64,000 nt of DNA, taken from the NCBI GenBank assembly GCA_002314875.1, contig DCHS01000038.1:1-64000 (forward strand), written 5' to 3'. Positions 34,019 through 43,213 of this stretch are shown here, piece after piece (within the stretch, counting starts at the first letter, position 1; the number at the start of each line of letters is the position of its first letter). A model generated the notes under the pieces. It saw only the letters and a program-made list of their open reading frames with translations, was not told the origin of the DNA and searched no databases. Both the position numbers and the translations under genes were made by a program. This DNA is from Prevotellaceae bacterium UBA1746 (GTDB lineage: Bacteria > Bacteroidota > Bacteroidia > Bacteroidales > Bacteroidaceae).

Positions 34019-35511
34019 AACAATATATCCTGTTAGCCTTCGCTGCTGCAAGTATGACGATGGCCTTTGCTCAGCAACCTGCGGGTGAAGTGAAAGAGTA
34101 TGTCCTCAACCAGTACGTTCCCAATGCTTACGGCTCGATGGAGTCTGACTTCGGTGCTGCTGAACGCGTGGTCTATGCCGAGGACGGTAAGACCGTCTAT
34201 TTCAGCAACCTCATCCCCCGTACCCAGACCGACCGCTGGATAAAGGGTATCATTGACGGCAACGAAATCACTGTTTCCTGTGATACCCCCTTGTACCAGT
34301 ACCAGGTGAACGGTACCGTGTACGATGTGAAGTTCGGCGAACTCGTCATGGAAGACAACGGCGCCAGTTACACCGTGACTGGTGTCCGCGATGCAGTCTT
34401 TGCTGTTGACGGTGACCGCATCTTTGTTGATGAACCTTCAGAAACGAAGATCCGCTATATGTCCTACTATTACCTCAACGAGCAAGGCAATGTGCGTTTC
34501 ATCGACTACTGTATCGATACCCAGATGACTCTGTTTGAAGGAGGCGTTGGCAATAAGATTCCTGCCGGTGCTACCTGCGAGCAGTTTGTCTGCCACTCCA
34601 CGAACGACTACGGCGATCACAACACCGTGACCTGCAATGTCTGGGTTGACGGCAACGACTACTATTTCGATCATCTCCTCTCTACCGAGGCCCTCGTCAA
34701 GGGAACCCGCGCCGGCAATCGCATCGTCATCCCCAAGGACGAATACATTGGTTGTGACAGCGGTTATTTCCGCTATTTCAGCGGTTTCTATACCACCTGG
34801 GAAGAAGATGACGAAGGTACCCATGTTGACTATGTCCTCAACATCAGCGAAGACGGCAAGACCCTCACGACAGAGAATGGTGAGAACACTGTGCCCATCC
34901 TTTACAACTACGGCAGTTATTGGTTTGAAGACTACGCTATGAATGTCTATCTTGAGAAGTATGAGGGTGATGTTGCAGCAACACCATCCGATCCCTACGA
35001 CCTCTGGTGGACCGATGCCTATGTTGAGCTTGGCGGCGTGTATCTTTTTGAATTCTTCCTGTCCAGTACAGATGTTGATGGAAAGTTCATTAACCCCGAC
35101 AATCTTTATGTCACTTTCTTCATCGATGACGAGCCCTTCGTCTTCACGACCGATGACTTCTTGTACATCCAGCAGAACATGGACAAACTCCCTTACGGCT
35201 ACATGGACTCTGAAGAATGGGATATCACCTGGTATGGCAATCAGGTTCATATCTATACCGTACCCTTCGATCTCACCACTTACGGTGTGCAGGCTGAATA
35301 TACCGTCGATGGTGTGACGAGCAAGTCAAACTATGTTCGTTACAACACCCAAACCAAGCAGACGGAGACCATCAAGACCGGTATCGACAACCTCAATGTC
35401 CAGACAGTGGTGAAGGATCCCACCTGGTACGACCTCAATGGCCGTCGTGCTGACGGGCAGTCTCATCATGGCGTCTATATCCTTGACGGCAAGAAGATTC
35501 TCGTGAAATAA
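34015..35511 (+). CDS. Five-gene paralogue family, member 3
   Basis: A 498-residue exported protein, signal peptide to about 19 (TMAFAQ). Unit A: YAEDGKTVYFSNLIP, RWIKGIIDGNEITVSCDTPLYQY, FAVDGDRIFVDE. Unit B: VDGNDYYFDHLLSTEALVKGTRAGNRIVIPKDEYIGCDSGYF. Unit C: PSDPYDLWWTDAYVELGGVYLFEFFLSSTDVDGKFINPDNLYVTFFIDDEPFVF. The tail is WYDLNGRRADGQSHHGVYILDGKKILVK, preceded by GIDNLNVQ as in members 1, 4 and 5 (GI-x-x-x-N). Exported to the surface by inference; no catalytic or carbohydrate-binding motif that I can name. Confidence 0.8.
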   Translation: MKQYILLAFAAASMTMAFAQQPAGEVKEYVLNQYVPNAYGSMESDFGAAERVVYAEDGKTVYFSNLIPRTQTDRWIKGIIDGNEITVSCDTPLYQYQVNGTVYDVKFGELVMEDNGASYTVTGVRDAVFAVDGDRIFVDEPSETKIRYMSYYYLNEQGNVRFIDYCIDTQMTLFEGGVGNKIPAGATCEQFVCHSTNDYGDHNTVTCNVWVDGNDYYFDHLLSTEALVKGTRAGNRIVIPKDEYIGCDSGYFRYFSGFYTTWEEDDEGTHVDYVLNISEDGKTLTTENGENTVPILYNYGSYWFEDYAMNVYLEKYEGDVAATPSDPYDLWWTDAYVELGGVYLFEFFLSSTDVDGKFINPDNLYVTFFIDDEPFVFTTDDFLYIQQNMDKLPYGYMDSEEWDITWYGNQVHIYTVPFDLTTYGVQAEYTVDGVTSKSNYVRYNTQTKQTETIKTGIDNLNVQTVVKDPTWYDLNGRRADGQSHHGVYILDGKKILVK

Positions 35512-35548
35512 TTTCAATTATCTTACACACATAACTAAACCTTTAAAC

Positions 35549-37126
35549 ATGAAAAAGTTTCTACTCCTTATCCTTACAGCATTTGTCTTTACGGCAACTT
35601 ATGCGACAGATTTCCATAAGATGCTGCAGGATCGAATTGCCCAGAATCCTCATCTCAAGGAGGTAAAGGCAGCGATGAACCAGAAGAGTCCCCAGCGCAT
35701 CTATGGCGAATGGCCTGAAGGTGACTATCGCGACTACATGCTTGCCTCCTATGTGGTGATTTATGACGAAGCTATCTATACCTCTGACCAAGTGACACAG
35801 ATCTGCTTCGGTGACGACGGAAACATCTATTTTGAGAGTTTCTTCCCCGTCTTCTATCACCGCCTTTGGATCAAGGGCGTTCAGGAAGGTGACATCGTGA
35901 CCTGCGACTGTGAAACCATCGTCTGGAGCTTTGATCCCGACAATACCGGTGAACCCTATGACTATCGCGTCGGCGAACTCTATCTCGACGAGGACACAGG
36001 TATGATGGGCTACCGCGATGCCAAATTCAAGCGTGAAGGCGATAAGTTTACCTATATCCCCGGTGACGATCTCTCAGAACTTGGTCTTTTCGAGGTTTGG
36101 GAAGGTGAAATCTATCCCTCAACTACAACCTGGGATGCAGTCTGGACTCCCGTCACCGATCAGGAAGTTACTGTTCCTGAGACTGCTGTCAAGAAGGACT
36201 ATGTCTTCTACAACGAAGACCTTAACAAGAACAAGTACGCCCGTTTGGGTTTCGTTGCTCAGGATGGCAATGACTACTACTTCAACCAGCTCTGTTCTTG
36301 GGAGGGCGTTGTCAAGGGTACCCGTTCCGGCAATAAGATTACCATCCCTGCCAACCAGTATGTAGGAACCGACGGCAGTTATTTTCTCTACGAAGGAGGT
36401 TTCAAAACCGACTTCATCTATGACGGCAACGGCAACCTCAAGGGCGAAGCCTCTGACATCGTTCTTACCATCGATGCAAACGGCAAGTTCGAACTCGCAC
36501 AGCCTGGTAGCTATATGATGGTAGTTCTCACCCCCGAGGGCAAAATCTACGACTGTTCAAAACGACTTACCTTGGAACCCTATGCTGGTGACGTTCCTCT
36601 CGTTCCCTCTGATCCTTATAATCTTGAGATTACCGACCGTACGGACACCTACGACAATGCCTATTACTTCGAATACAGCATGTCCAACATCTCTGCTGAT
36701 GGCAAGTATCTCAATCCTGAGAAACTCGGCTACTACCTCTATCTTGATGATGAAATCTACACCTTCTCAAAAGATGTCTATAAGGTGGACGAAGATATGA
36801 CACTCCTTCCCTGGGGCTTCGCCGATAGACAATCCTATGATATCATCTGGAACGGTTACGGTGGTGTCTTCTGGCTCTACGAATATGAATTCGAACTCCT
36901 CGGTCTTCAGATGGTCTATACCGTTGATGACGTGACGAACTATTCCAATGTTGTTTCCGTTGACCTTGATAACAATGTCGTCGTTAACTTCAAGACTGGC
37001 ATCGATTACCTCAATGCTCAGGAGCCTATCAAGAATCCCACTTGGTACGATCTCAATGGTCGTCGTGTAAATGGTGCTAAGACCCACGGCGTATTCATTG
37101 TTGACGGAAAGGTAATGATAAAATAA
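35549..37126 (+). CDS. Five-gene paralogue family, member 4
   Basis: A 525-residue exported protein, signal peptide to about 19 (FTATYAT). It carries an extra segment of about 35 residues after the signal (DFHKMLQDRIAQNPHLKEVKAAMNQKSPQ) that the others lack. Unit A: FGDDGNIYFESFFP, RLWIKGVQEGDIVTCDCETIVW. Unit B: QDGNDYYFNQLCSWEGVVKGTRSGNKITIPANQYVGTDGSYF. Unit C: PSDPYNLEITDRTDTYDNAYYFEYSMSNISADGKYLNPEKLGYYLYLDDEIYTF. The tail, WYDLNGRRVNGAKTHGVFIVDGKVMIK, is almost identical to that of member 1 but ends at a normal stop codon. Confidence 0.8.
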   Translation: MKKFLLLILTAFVFTATYATDFHKMLQDRIAQNPHLKEVKAAMNQKSPQRIYGEWPEGDYRDYMLASYVVIYDEAIYTSDQVTQICFGDDGNIYFESFFPVFYHRLWIKGVQEGDIVTCDCETIVWSFDPDNTGEPYDYRVGELYLDEDTGMMGYRDAKFKREGDKFTYIPGDDLSELGLFEVWEGEIYPSTTTWDAVWTPVTDQEVTVPETAVKKDYVFYNEDLNKNKYARLGFVAQDGNDYYFNQLCSWEGVVKGTRSGNKITIPANQYVGTDGSYFLYEGGFKTDFIYDGNGNLKGEASDIVLTIDANGKFELAQPGSYMMVVLTPEGKIYDCSKRLTLEPYAGDVPLVPSDPYNLEITDRTDTYDNAYYFEYSMSNISADGKYLNPEKLGYYLYLDDEIYTFSKDVYKVDEDMTLLPWGFADRQSYDIIWNGYGGVFWLYEYEFELLGLQMVYTVDDVTNYSNVVSVDLDNNVVVNFKTGIDYLNAQEPIKNPTWYDLNGRRVNGAKTHGVFIVDGKVMIK

Positions 37127-37130
37127 AAGT

Positions 37131-37225
37131 GTATTCGCTTTGCTGGTTTATATGGTTTATACGCTTCGCTTAGTTTATAAACCTATAAACCTATAAACTT
37201 TATAAACCATATAAACCTTATAACC
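37131..37225. repeat. TATAAACC intergenic repeat, locus 4
   Basis: GTATTCGCTTTGCT, two GGTTTATA copies, TACGCTTCGCTTA, then a run of TATAAACC-like octamers (about six) ending before the start at 37236. The left GGTTTATA copies are inverted with respect to the right TATAAACC run, so a hairpin can form. Confidence 0.8.
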
Positions 37226-37235
37226 AAATAACTTT

Positions 37236-38732
37236 ATGTTTAAACATCTACTTTTATTGGGCTTTTTCATCTTTGCCCTTGCTGGTTATGCACAGGAACG
37301 TCCGCAACCAGATGGAAAACTCGTGCATTACACCATGAGCTGTGGTGACTATTACAGCGACGGTTTTGTAGAAGGCCTTGCTGTTGATCTCGTTTTCTCT
37401 GACGATGGCGAGCATATCTATATCAGCAGTCTCTATCCCAATGTTATGCCCAACGCATGGCATACGGGTACCATCAAAGGCAACAAACTGGTCATTTCTT
37501 GTGACGAGATTTGCTACTACTACGATTATTATGGAACCGGTAATCCCTACCAACTCCATATCGGTGAATTCTTGTTCAATGAGAGAGGTGCTCTCATTGG
37601 AATCGGCGATGTAGAACTTGAAATGGATGGTGACCATATATGGCTGGAAGACGAATATGAAAATCCTCAGCACATCATCTACGTTTGGGACGGTGATCCC
37701 ACCTACCCTGGTTGCTGGGCAATGAGTTGGTGCTTCGATCTCAAGCCTGCTGAACAGGAAGTAAGCGAAACAACCATTCCTGCTACTGCCACCTCTTCGG
37801 ACTTCATCTACTATGCTACTGACGATGATGGCTATCCCTATGCCAAGAAGGGCGTTCTTGCTGTTGATGGTGACGACTACTACTTCACCAATCTTACACA
37901 GCCCGCTGGCGTTCTCAAGGGAACCCGCTCCGGCAATAAGGTGACCCTCCCCGGTGGTCAGTATCTCGGCCGTATCGACGGTTACATCTTTAAAGCTGGT
38001 GGTTACGAGTCAGACTTTAAGAAGGACGAGTATGGCCGCATCTCAGGTGAAGCCAAGGATGTCACCTTCACGGTTGCTGATGATGGTTCTTTGAACCTCG
38101 ATGACACCAAGAAGAATGGCGTTGCTGTCGTTCGAGCTGACGATGTTGTCTATAGTTTTATGACTAACAACCGCGTTGTTCCCTTCACTGGTGATATCGT
38201 TTCTACTCCCAAGGATCCCTACGAGGTTTCTTTCCGCTGGGTTGACGATTATCAGCAGTACTGCTTTACTTTTGCTATGGACAACCTCGATGTAAACGGC
38301 CAGTTCCTTGATCCTGAAAAGCTCGGCTACTATGTTTACTTTGATGACGAAGTTTATGAGTTTACCCCCGAATTGTTCGCCATCGACGAACCTATGTTCT
38401 TCATCCCTTACGGTTTTGTTGATAACCGCGATGTCAGCCACGAACTCAACTGGTGGTCTCACGGTGGTAAGGTTTGGCTCTCTGAGGACCTCTTTAATAT
38501 GATTGGTGTTCAGGCAGTTTATAACATCAACGGTGAAACCTATAAGTCCAATGTCATTTCAATTGATGAGTCTGGATCTACCTATACCAACTTTGTTGTT
38601 GATGGTACCGATGGCATTTACACGGCAAACACTTCCAAGGCTGATTGTTGGTATGACCTCAATGGTCGCAAACTTGACGCTCAGCCCAGCGCTGGTGCCT
38701 TCATTCAGAACGGCAAGGTAGTGGTGAAGTAA
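37236..38732 (+). CDS. Five-gene paralogue family, member 5
   Basis: A 498-residue exported protein, signal peptide to about 19 (ALAGYAQ). Unit A: FSDDGEHIYISSLYP, NAWHTGTIKGNKLVISCDEICYYY, LEMDGDHIWLED. Unit B: VDGDDYYFTNLTQPAGVLKGTRSGNKVTLPGGQYLGRIDGYIF. Unit C: PKDPYEVSFRWVDDYQQYCFTFAMDNLDVNGQFLDPEKLGYYVYFDDEVYEF. The tail is WYDLNGRKLDAQPSAGAFIQNGKVVVK. It is the last gene of the tandem array and is followed by a strong terminator. Confidence 0.8.
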   Translation: MFKHLLLLGFFIFALAGYAQERPQPDGKLVHYTMSCGDYYSDGFVEGLAVDLVFSDDGEHIYISSLYPNVMPNAWHTGTIKGNKLVISCDEICYYYDYYGTGNPYQLHIGEFLFNERGALIGIGDVELEMDGDHIWLEDEYENPQHIIYVWDGDPTYPGCWAMSWCFDLKPAEQEVSETTIPATATSSDFIYYATDDDGYPYAKKGVLAVDGDDYYFTNLTQPAGVLKGTRSGNKVTLPGGQYLGRIDGYIFKAGGYESDFKKDEYGRISGEAKDVTFTVADDGSLNLDDTKKNGVAVVRADDVVYSFMTNNRVVPFTGDIVSTPKDPYEVSFRWVDDYQQYCFTFAMDNLDVNGQFLDPEKLGYYVYFDDEVYEFTPELFAIDEPMFFIPYGFVDNRDVSHELNWWSHGGKVWLSEDLFNMIGVQAVYNINGETYKSNVISIDESGSTYTNFVVDGTDGIYTANTSKADCWYDLNGRKLDAQPSAGAFIQNGKVVVK

Positions 38733-38752
38733 TCGCTTCTGCATAAGAAAAC

Positions 38753-38791
38753 AAAAAAGGCTCGCAACCTCGAAAGTTGCGAGCCTTTTTT
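38753..38791. terminator. Strong bidirectional hairpin terminator
   Basis: A perfect 16-base-pair stem AAAAAAGGCTCGCAAC / GTTGCGAGCCTTTTTT with a 7-base loop, giving T-runs on both strands, between convergent genes. Confidence 0.95.
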
Positions 38792-38805
38792 AGTGCTATA
38801 GTGAA

Positions 38806-40929
38806 TTACTTGCGAACACCGGTAGTGGTGTAGGTCTTGCCACCCTTAACGATGACAACCTGACCGTTGGAGAGGACCTTAGCATCTTTCTGGAAGGTAC
38901 CAGCGAGAACAGTATCGATGCCGTCAGGTTGGGGAGCCTCAGTGATGTCACCGGAAATCTTGAGGGTCGCATCCTCGTCACGATAGTTATAGACCTTAAA
39001 GATATTCGTGCCAAGCGCTACATAAGGAGTACAGATAGGACCTTGGCCGTCACCCCAGTCGGTAAAGCTGATGTTGAGGGGATTGGTCCATTCCATATTG
39101 TCAACGCCGCAGTTCCAAAGCAGAGAGGAGAGACCGGTAGAAGTGGTGTAGATGGTAATCGTCCAGCCTTCCTTGAGTGCCTCGAAACTGTAGTAGTAGG
39201 TCTTGCCAGCGGGAACGGTGAATTCTACATTGTTGTAAACTGGAATTGCAGAAGAGGCAACTTCACCTTCTCCGGGAACGAAGGGAGCGATAGTAAAGCT
39301 CTTGCCCATAGCATCAACATTGCTGATCTTTGCGTGAACATAGATTGTAGTACCAGCAGTAACATCCATGCACTCTTCGTACTTGTTGCCATTATTGCTG
39401 TTGATGTAGTTCATTTCAGTAGTTCCTACCCAAACATCATCGTTGAAGTTTACTTCGAGATCGCTGGAAACCTTGATGGTACCGTCTTCAGCAGCGGTGT
39501 ATTTCAACCAAACTTCCTTGGAAGAAGCATCGAAGGTATAGATACCGGTTTCAGTAACATCGATAGCGAGTTCCTTGGTTTCACCAGGACCCATTACGTG
39601 GTCTTCCATGGTAACGGTGAAGGTAACGTCAGTAGCACCAGGATTGCTCACCTTAACATAGATATCTTCATTACCCCAGATTGCCTTGCAGGTGGTAGCG
39701 ACGGAACCTGTACCAGAAGCAATGCGTTCTGCGTAGTAGTCTTCCATGGATATTTCTACATTATCGGCAGAAACAACACTGATGTCCTTGGTCTTGTCAT
39801 AAGGAACAGTGAGCCATACCCACTTGGTAGCGCCAGCAGCAACTGTTCCTTCGTAGGGGAGGGTATTGTTGATATCAATGGCAGATTTCTTAACAGCACC
39901 TTCCTCGATTTCGGTAATGTTGAACTTTACGTTAATTTCGTCTGAGGTGGGATTTTCAACGTAAACGAGGTGGATGCTATCATACCAGTCGTTACCGATT
40001 TCCAAAGTGTTGGAACCCGTGAAAGAAGACATTTCACACCAGAAATACTCTCCGTAGTATTCAGCGAGATAGCCGTAGGTTAACGCAGCATTTTCGTTGG
40101 TTTCGATAGTAAGACACTTATATTCACCAACATTTGAAGTTCCTACCTTGAACCATACCTTGCCGCCTGGAGCGACGGTAGTCTCGTAGGGAAGAGCTGT
40201 TGCATCAACAGGCATATCCTTGGTATCACCAATCTGGTATTCAGCAAAGGTAGCCTTGAAGTCATTACCCATAGGTGATGAAATCTTGGTGATGGCAACA
40301 TAGTAGGTGTTTTCGGGAGCGACATCAACGGTAATGGTGTTGCCTTCAGCAGCAGCCTGAACGTAGTAGTCAGACTGATAGAGATAGTAGTAGTTAACAT
40401 CTTCCTTGCTGCTGAAAACCTTAATACCGGTAACGATGCCGCTGTTTCCAGCGAATGTTGCCTTACCGGATGCAGAAGGAGTGTAGGTAGCCCAAACCGT
40501 GCCTGCTGCAGAACCGAGGTCAATGGAACCTGCAGTAACATCGAAGGGATTTTCGAGGTCGCCTTCCTTTACCACGTGGGGAAGTGTAACCTTGAAGCGA
40601 GCTTCCTCATCGAGGTACATAAAGAGGTCGAAGACATACGTTGTGTTCGTAGTAACCGCAAAGGACTTGTCGGTGTACGAAGCGTTGTCGTAAACGGCCT
40701 CAGTAGGGTAGATGGCCATGGCAAATTCGTGCCATTCAGAGGTGGAGAATACAACATCTCCGTCCATGTCAGCGGTGTACTTGAAATAGTAGTGGCCCCA
40801 ACCGGTACTGGGGAGCGTGATGCTTCCGCTCTCTGTCAGTACTACAGGGTCGTCAACTGTTCCCGTACCTTCTGCAAAACTTACCATGCTAAAGAACAGG
40901 GTAAGCAGGAAAAGTAGATACTTTTTCAT
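38806..40929 (-). CDS. Secreted multi-repeat beta-sandwich protein
   Basis: A 707-residue exported protein, signal peptide to about 19 (VSFAEG). It is built from about six modules of 95-115 residues, each starting with a small-residue stretch then a first strand and an aromatic-containing core (GSITLPSTGWGHYYFKYTA, GSIDLGSAAGTVWATYTPSA, ATALPYETTVAPGGKVWFKV, NNTLPYEGTVAAGATKWVWL, TETGIYTFDASSKEVWLKYTA, YNNVEFTVPAGKTYYYSFEA). The pattern resembles PPC-like or calcium-binding jelly-roll modules. The C-terminus (KVLSNGQVVIVKGGKTYTTTGVRK) is a different tail type that lacks Y-D-L-x-G. It is probably transcribed with the gene at 41042, with a palindromic repeat between them. Confidence 0.8.
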   Translation of the reverse strand: MKKYLLFLLTLFFSMVSFAEGTGTVDDPVVLTESGSITLPSTGWGHYYFKYTADMDGDVVFSTSEWHEFAMAIYPTEAVYDNASYTDKSFAVTTNTTYVFDLFMYLDEEARFKVTLPHVVKEGDLENPFDVTAGSIDLGSAAGTVWATYTPSASGKATFAGNSGIVTGIKVFSSKEDVNYYYLYQSDYYVQAAAEGNTITVDVAPENTYYVAITKISSPMGNDFKATFAEYQIGDTKDMPVDATALPYETTVAPGGKVWFKVGTSNVGEYKCLTIETNENAALTYGYLAEYYGEYFWCEMSSFTGSNTLEIGNDWYDSIHLVYVENPTSDEINVKFNITEIEEGAVKKSAIDINNTLPYEGTVAAGATKWVWLTVPYDKTKDISVVSADNVEISMEDYYAERIASGTGSVATTCKAIWGNEDIYVKVSNPGATDVTFTVTMEDHVMGPGETKELAIDVTETGIYTFDASSKEVWLKYTAAEDGTIKVSSDLEVNFNDDVWVGTTEMNYINSNNGNKYEECMDVTAGTTIYVHAKISNVDAMGKSFTIAPFVPGEGEVASSAIPVYNNVEFTVPAGKTYYYSFEALKEGWTITIYTTSTGLSSLLWNCGVDNMEWTNPLNISFTDWGDGQGPICTPYVALGTNIFKVYNYRDEDATLKISGDITEAPQPDGIDTVLAGTFQKDAKVLSNGQVVIVKGGKTYTTTGVRK

Positions 40930-40940
40930 AAGCTTTTGTG

Positions 40941-41045
40941 TTAGTTATTAATTATGAGTTTTGAATTATGAATTTTGAATTAAGGCTGCGCGATGCATTC
41001 TACCGCATGGTAAATCTTAATTCAAAATTCTTAATTCTTAATTAC
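40941..41045 (-). repeat. Dispersed AT-armed palindromic repeat, copy 2
   Basis: Reverse-oriented copy of the repeat at 13999-14093. The GC core reads GCTGCGCGATGCA...ACCGCATGGT on the plus strand and is flanked by TTGAATTAAG / TTAATTCAAAATTCTTAA arms. It lies between two minus-strand secreted-protein genes and its right end touches the stop codon of the upstream one. Confidence 0.75.
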
Positions 41046-43021
41046 TTCATCACCTTCTTGCCGTTCTGAATAACGAGACCTTTGTAGGCTTCTGTTACAC
41101 GACGGCCCGTCAAGTCATAAGAAGGAGCGTTGTCAGTGTTTGTTTCGATAGTGCTGATGCCGAGTTCTTCAGAGTCCTCACCGACATGAACACGGTTAGC
41201 ATTGACGATGCGGCCACTCTTCGTATCGATCAGCATGACGATGACCTTGAGGTTCTCCTTGTTCTGGATAGTGGTGTTGTAGGAAAGATCGAAGTTATGC
41301 TGGTAATACTGCGTATCGCCCTCCTTGATGGGAGCCTTGATAGAGCCCGCAATACCTTCGTAGATTTCGTCAGTAGCAACGAGGACATCGTTGAAGACCA
41401 CATTGTCAATGACATCAGGTCCCTTGACATAGGTTTCCCAAACTTCGGGATCCCACTGGAACATAGCGCCCTGATAAGTCATGGGGAGGATGTAGTTGTT
41501 AATGGGACCTACCTTACCGTCTTCAACGAGGGCAAAGGCAAGGGCGTAATGAGCATCATCAGCACTGTATCCGAAGGTCGTGCTGACAGTGCTCTGGATC
41601 ACATTGTCTGTCTTCCAACGCGTCCAGATTTGGACATCAGCTTCTACGGTTTCGCTCTGAGAAGCACCGAAATCATCCTCGATACCAAACTTCGTTCGGC
41701 GGTTGTACTGATCATAGTACTGGCTGCCGAAATAGTTGAGGACACGATTCTCGCGGTCAACATCAGTGAAGATGAAGGGATATTGGGTTACAGCCTTCAG
41801 ATCATCGAGTTCGAGACAAGTCTTGATATAGTCGTTTGTTGCAAAACCATCACGGTCATGGATCATGATACCTATATAATTATTATGGTTTCCGCCACAA
41901 ACAATGGAACTTTCGAATTCATTGTGCCAATCGTGGCTCAGACGATCATTGGCAACATGAGAAAGAACGGCATAACCGTCATCACCCGTGTTGAGGAAGT
42001 TCTCCATAACCGTTCTGCGGGCTACACGCTTTGCAACGGTGAGGATATTGGCTTCAGCCTGTTCGTGACCGTCGTTGAGTTCGTTTGGACCACCATTAAC
42101 CTGAGTGATCTTAACCAATGCCTTGCTCTCACCTGTTACCTTGGCAGCAGTCAAGGGGAGTTTGTAAGTCTGGCGGTTCAATGTACCGATGATGGGATGT
42201 TCACCCGTGTCATAATGCATGGGTTCAGACTCCTTACCGTCATAAGTAACCGTATAGTCGAAGTCGTAAATATCTGTTCCGCCATAGTTTTCAACCGTTA
42301 CGGGAACATCCACCGTGTTACCGATTGCAACCACGCCAGTGCCTACACTTTTGATGGCTGCAGCATAGGAATAGAAACCGTCACCGAGGAGAACATGCAT
42401 ACAGAGATTTCCCCAGTTTCCGCCATAGGTATTGCAAAGATCGAAGTTGGAATACCATTTTCCGCTGGACCAACTGACGAACATGGCGTTCTGTACCATA
42501 TCGAGACCAGCAGTAGTATAAACCGGCCACTTGTCATCGTCAGACTCAATCTTATTGATAGTGAACGAATAGCCGACATAGACGCCTTTGTTATCTATCT
42601 GGTAAGGCTCGTCGAAGGCAAAGTCAACGATACCGCCCTTGGTAACGGTAACGGGCTTGCAGACAACATTTGCAGCTTCAGCAGATGCGGGGAGTTCGGT
42701 TGATAACCAGATCTTCATGTCCGCGATGTTGCAATTTCGTTTCAGCCAGAGACGTTCAGCATAGACTTTGGAATCCTTCGCCAACTCATGGTCACCAGGG
42801 ATATAGATGGCACAATTGTAGGTGTCTGTTCCTTCTGTACCAAAATCGCTGTACTGATTGTCGTCAATAAAATATCCCCACCAAGCCTGTCCTACTTCAG
42901 GATCGATATGGGCTTTGCGAGGAGCATGCTGGACGTTTCCGCTGTGGCCTATGGTTTGTGCCATGCTGCATAGAGCAAAAAGGGAAGCGAACAAAGCAGT
43001 TAAAAATAAGTTCTTTTTCAT
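41042..43021 (-). CDS. Omp28-like secreted protein lacking the CxxC pair
   Basis: A 659-residue exported protein. I start it at 43021 (MKKNLFLTALFASLFALCSMAQ signal peptide); the longer frame to 43057 overlaps the promoter box. Domain order is the same as for the proteins at 16823 and 29565: N-terminal beta-sandwich (about 35-215), CARDB-like domain (about 220-320), then the thioredoxin-like region starting RRTVMENFLNTGDDGYAVLSH. Where the paralogues have CTNC or CGWC this protein has no cysteines (NTGDDG), so it cannot be redox active in the same way. The tail is SYDLTGRRVTEAYKGLVIQNGKKVMK. Likely a binding or structural surface protein. Confidence 0.82.
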   Translation of the reverse strand: MKKNLFLTALFASLFALCSMAQTIGHSGNVQHAPRKAHIDPEVGQAWWGYFIDDNQYSDFGTEGTDTYNCAIYIPGDHELAKDSKVYAERLWLKRNCNIADMKIWLSTELPASAEAANVVCKPVTVTKGGIVDFAFDEPYQIDNKGVYVGYSFTINKIESDDDKWPVYTTAGLDMVQNAMFVSWSSGKWYSNFDLCNTYGGNWGNLCMHVLLGDGFYSYAAAIKSVGTGVVAIGNTVDVPVTVENYGGTDIYDFDYTVTYDGKESEPMHYDTGEHPIIGTLNRQTYKLPLTAAKVTGESKALVKITQVNGGPNELNDGHEQAEANILTVAKRVARRTVMENFLNTGDDGYAVLSHVANDRLSHDWHNEFESSIVCGGNHNNYIGIMIHDRDGFATNDYIKTCLELDDLKAVTQYPFIFTDVDRENRVLNYFGSQYYDQYNRRTKFGIEDDFGASQSETVEADVQIWTRWKTDNVIQSTVSTTFGYSADDAHYALAFALVEDGKVGPINNYILPMTYQGAMFQWDPEVWETYVKGPDVIDNVVFNDVLVATDEIYEGIAGSIKAPIKEGDTQYYQHNFDLSYNTTIQNKENLKVIVMLIDTKSGRIVNANRVHVGEDSEELGISTIETNTDNAPSYDLTGRRVTEAYKGLVIQNGKKVMK

Positions 43022-43054
43022 TGTGTTTTGAATGAATTTGTCTGTATCTGCGTG

Positions 43055-43087
43055 CAAAGGTAGACAAAATTTAGCAAATCGGACAAA
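43055..43087 (-). promoter_or_regulatory. Promoter for the minus-strand Omp28-like gene
   Basis: On the minus strand: TTTG (43087-43084), 21 bases, then TACCTTTG (43062-43055), followed by CACGCAG. Near-consensus Bacteroidetes promoter, about 34 bases before the start at 43021. Confidence 0.75.
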
Positions 43088-43100
43088 AAACTAACAAATA

Positions 43101-43132
43101 TTTGTTAGAAAGAATAAAAAAGTGTAACTTTG
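43101..43132 (+). promoter_or_regulatory. Promoter for the adhesin-like gene
   Basis: TTTG (43101-43104), 20 bases, then TAACTTTG (43125-43132). Near-consensus; the leader to the ATG at 43214 is about 75 bases. Confidence 0.75.
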
Positions 43133-43213
43133 CCACCAAATAGCGTAACTAAGTTAACAAAAACAAACAGAAAATCAAGATAGGCTGCAAAGCCTCAAAA
43201 ATATTTTGTAAAA

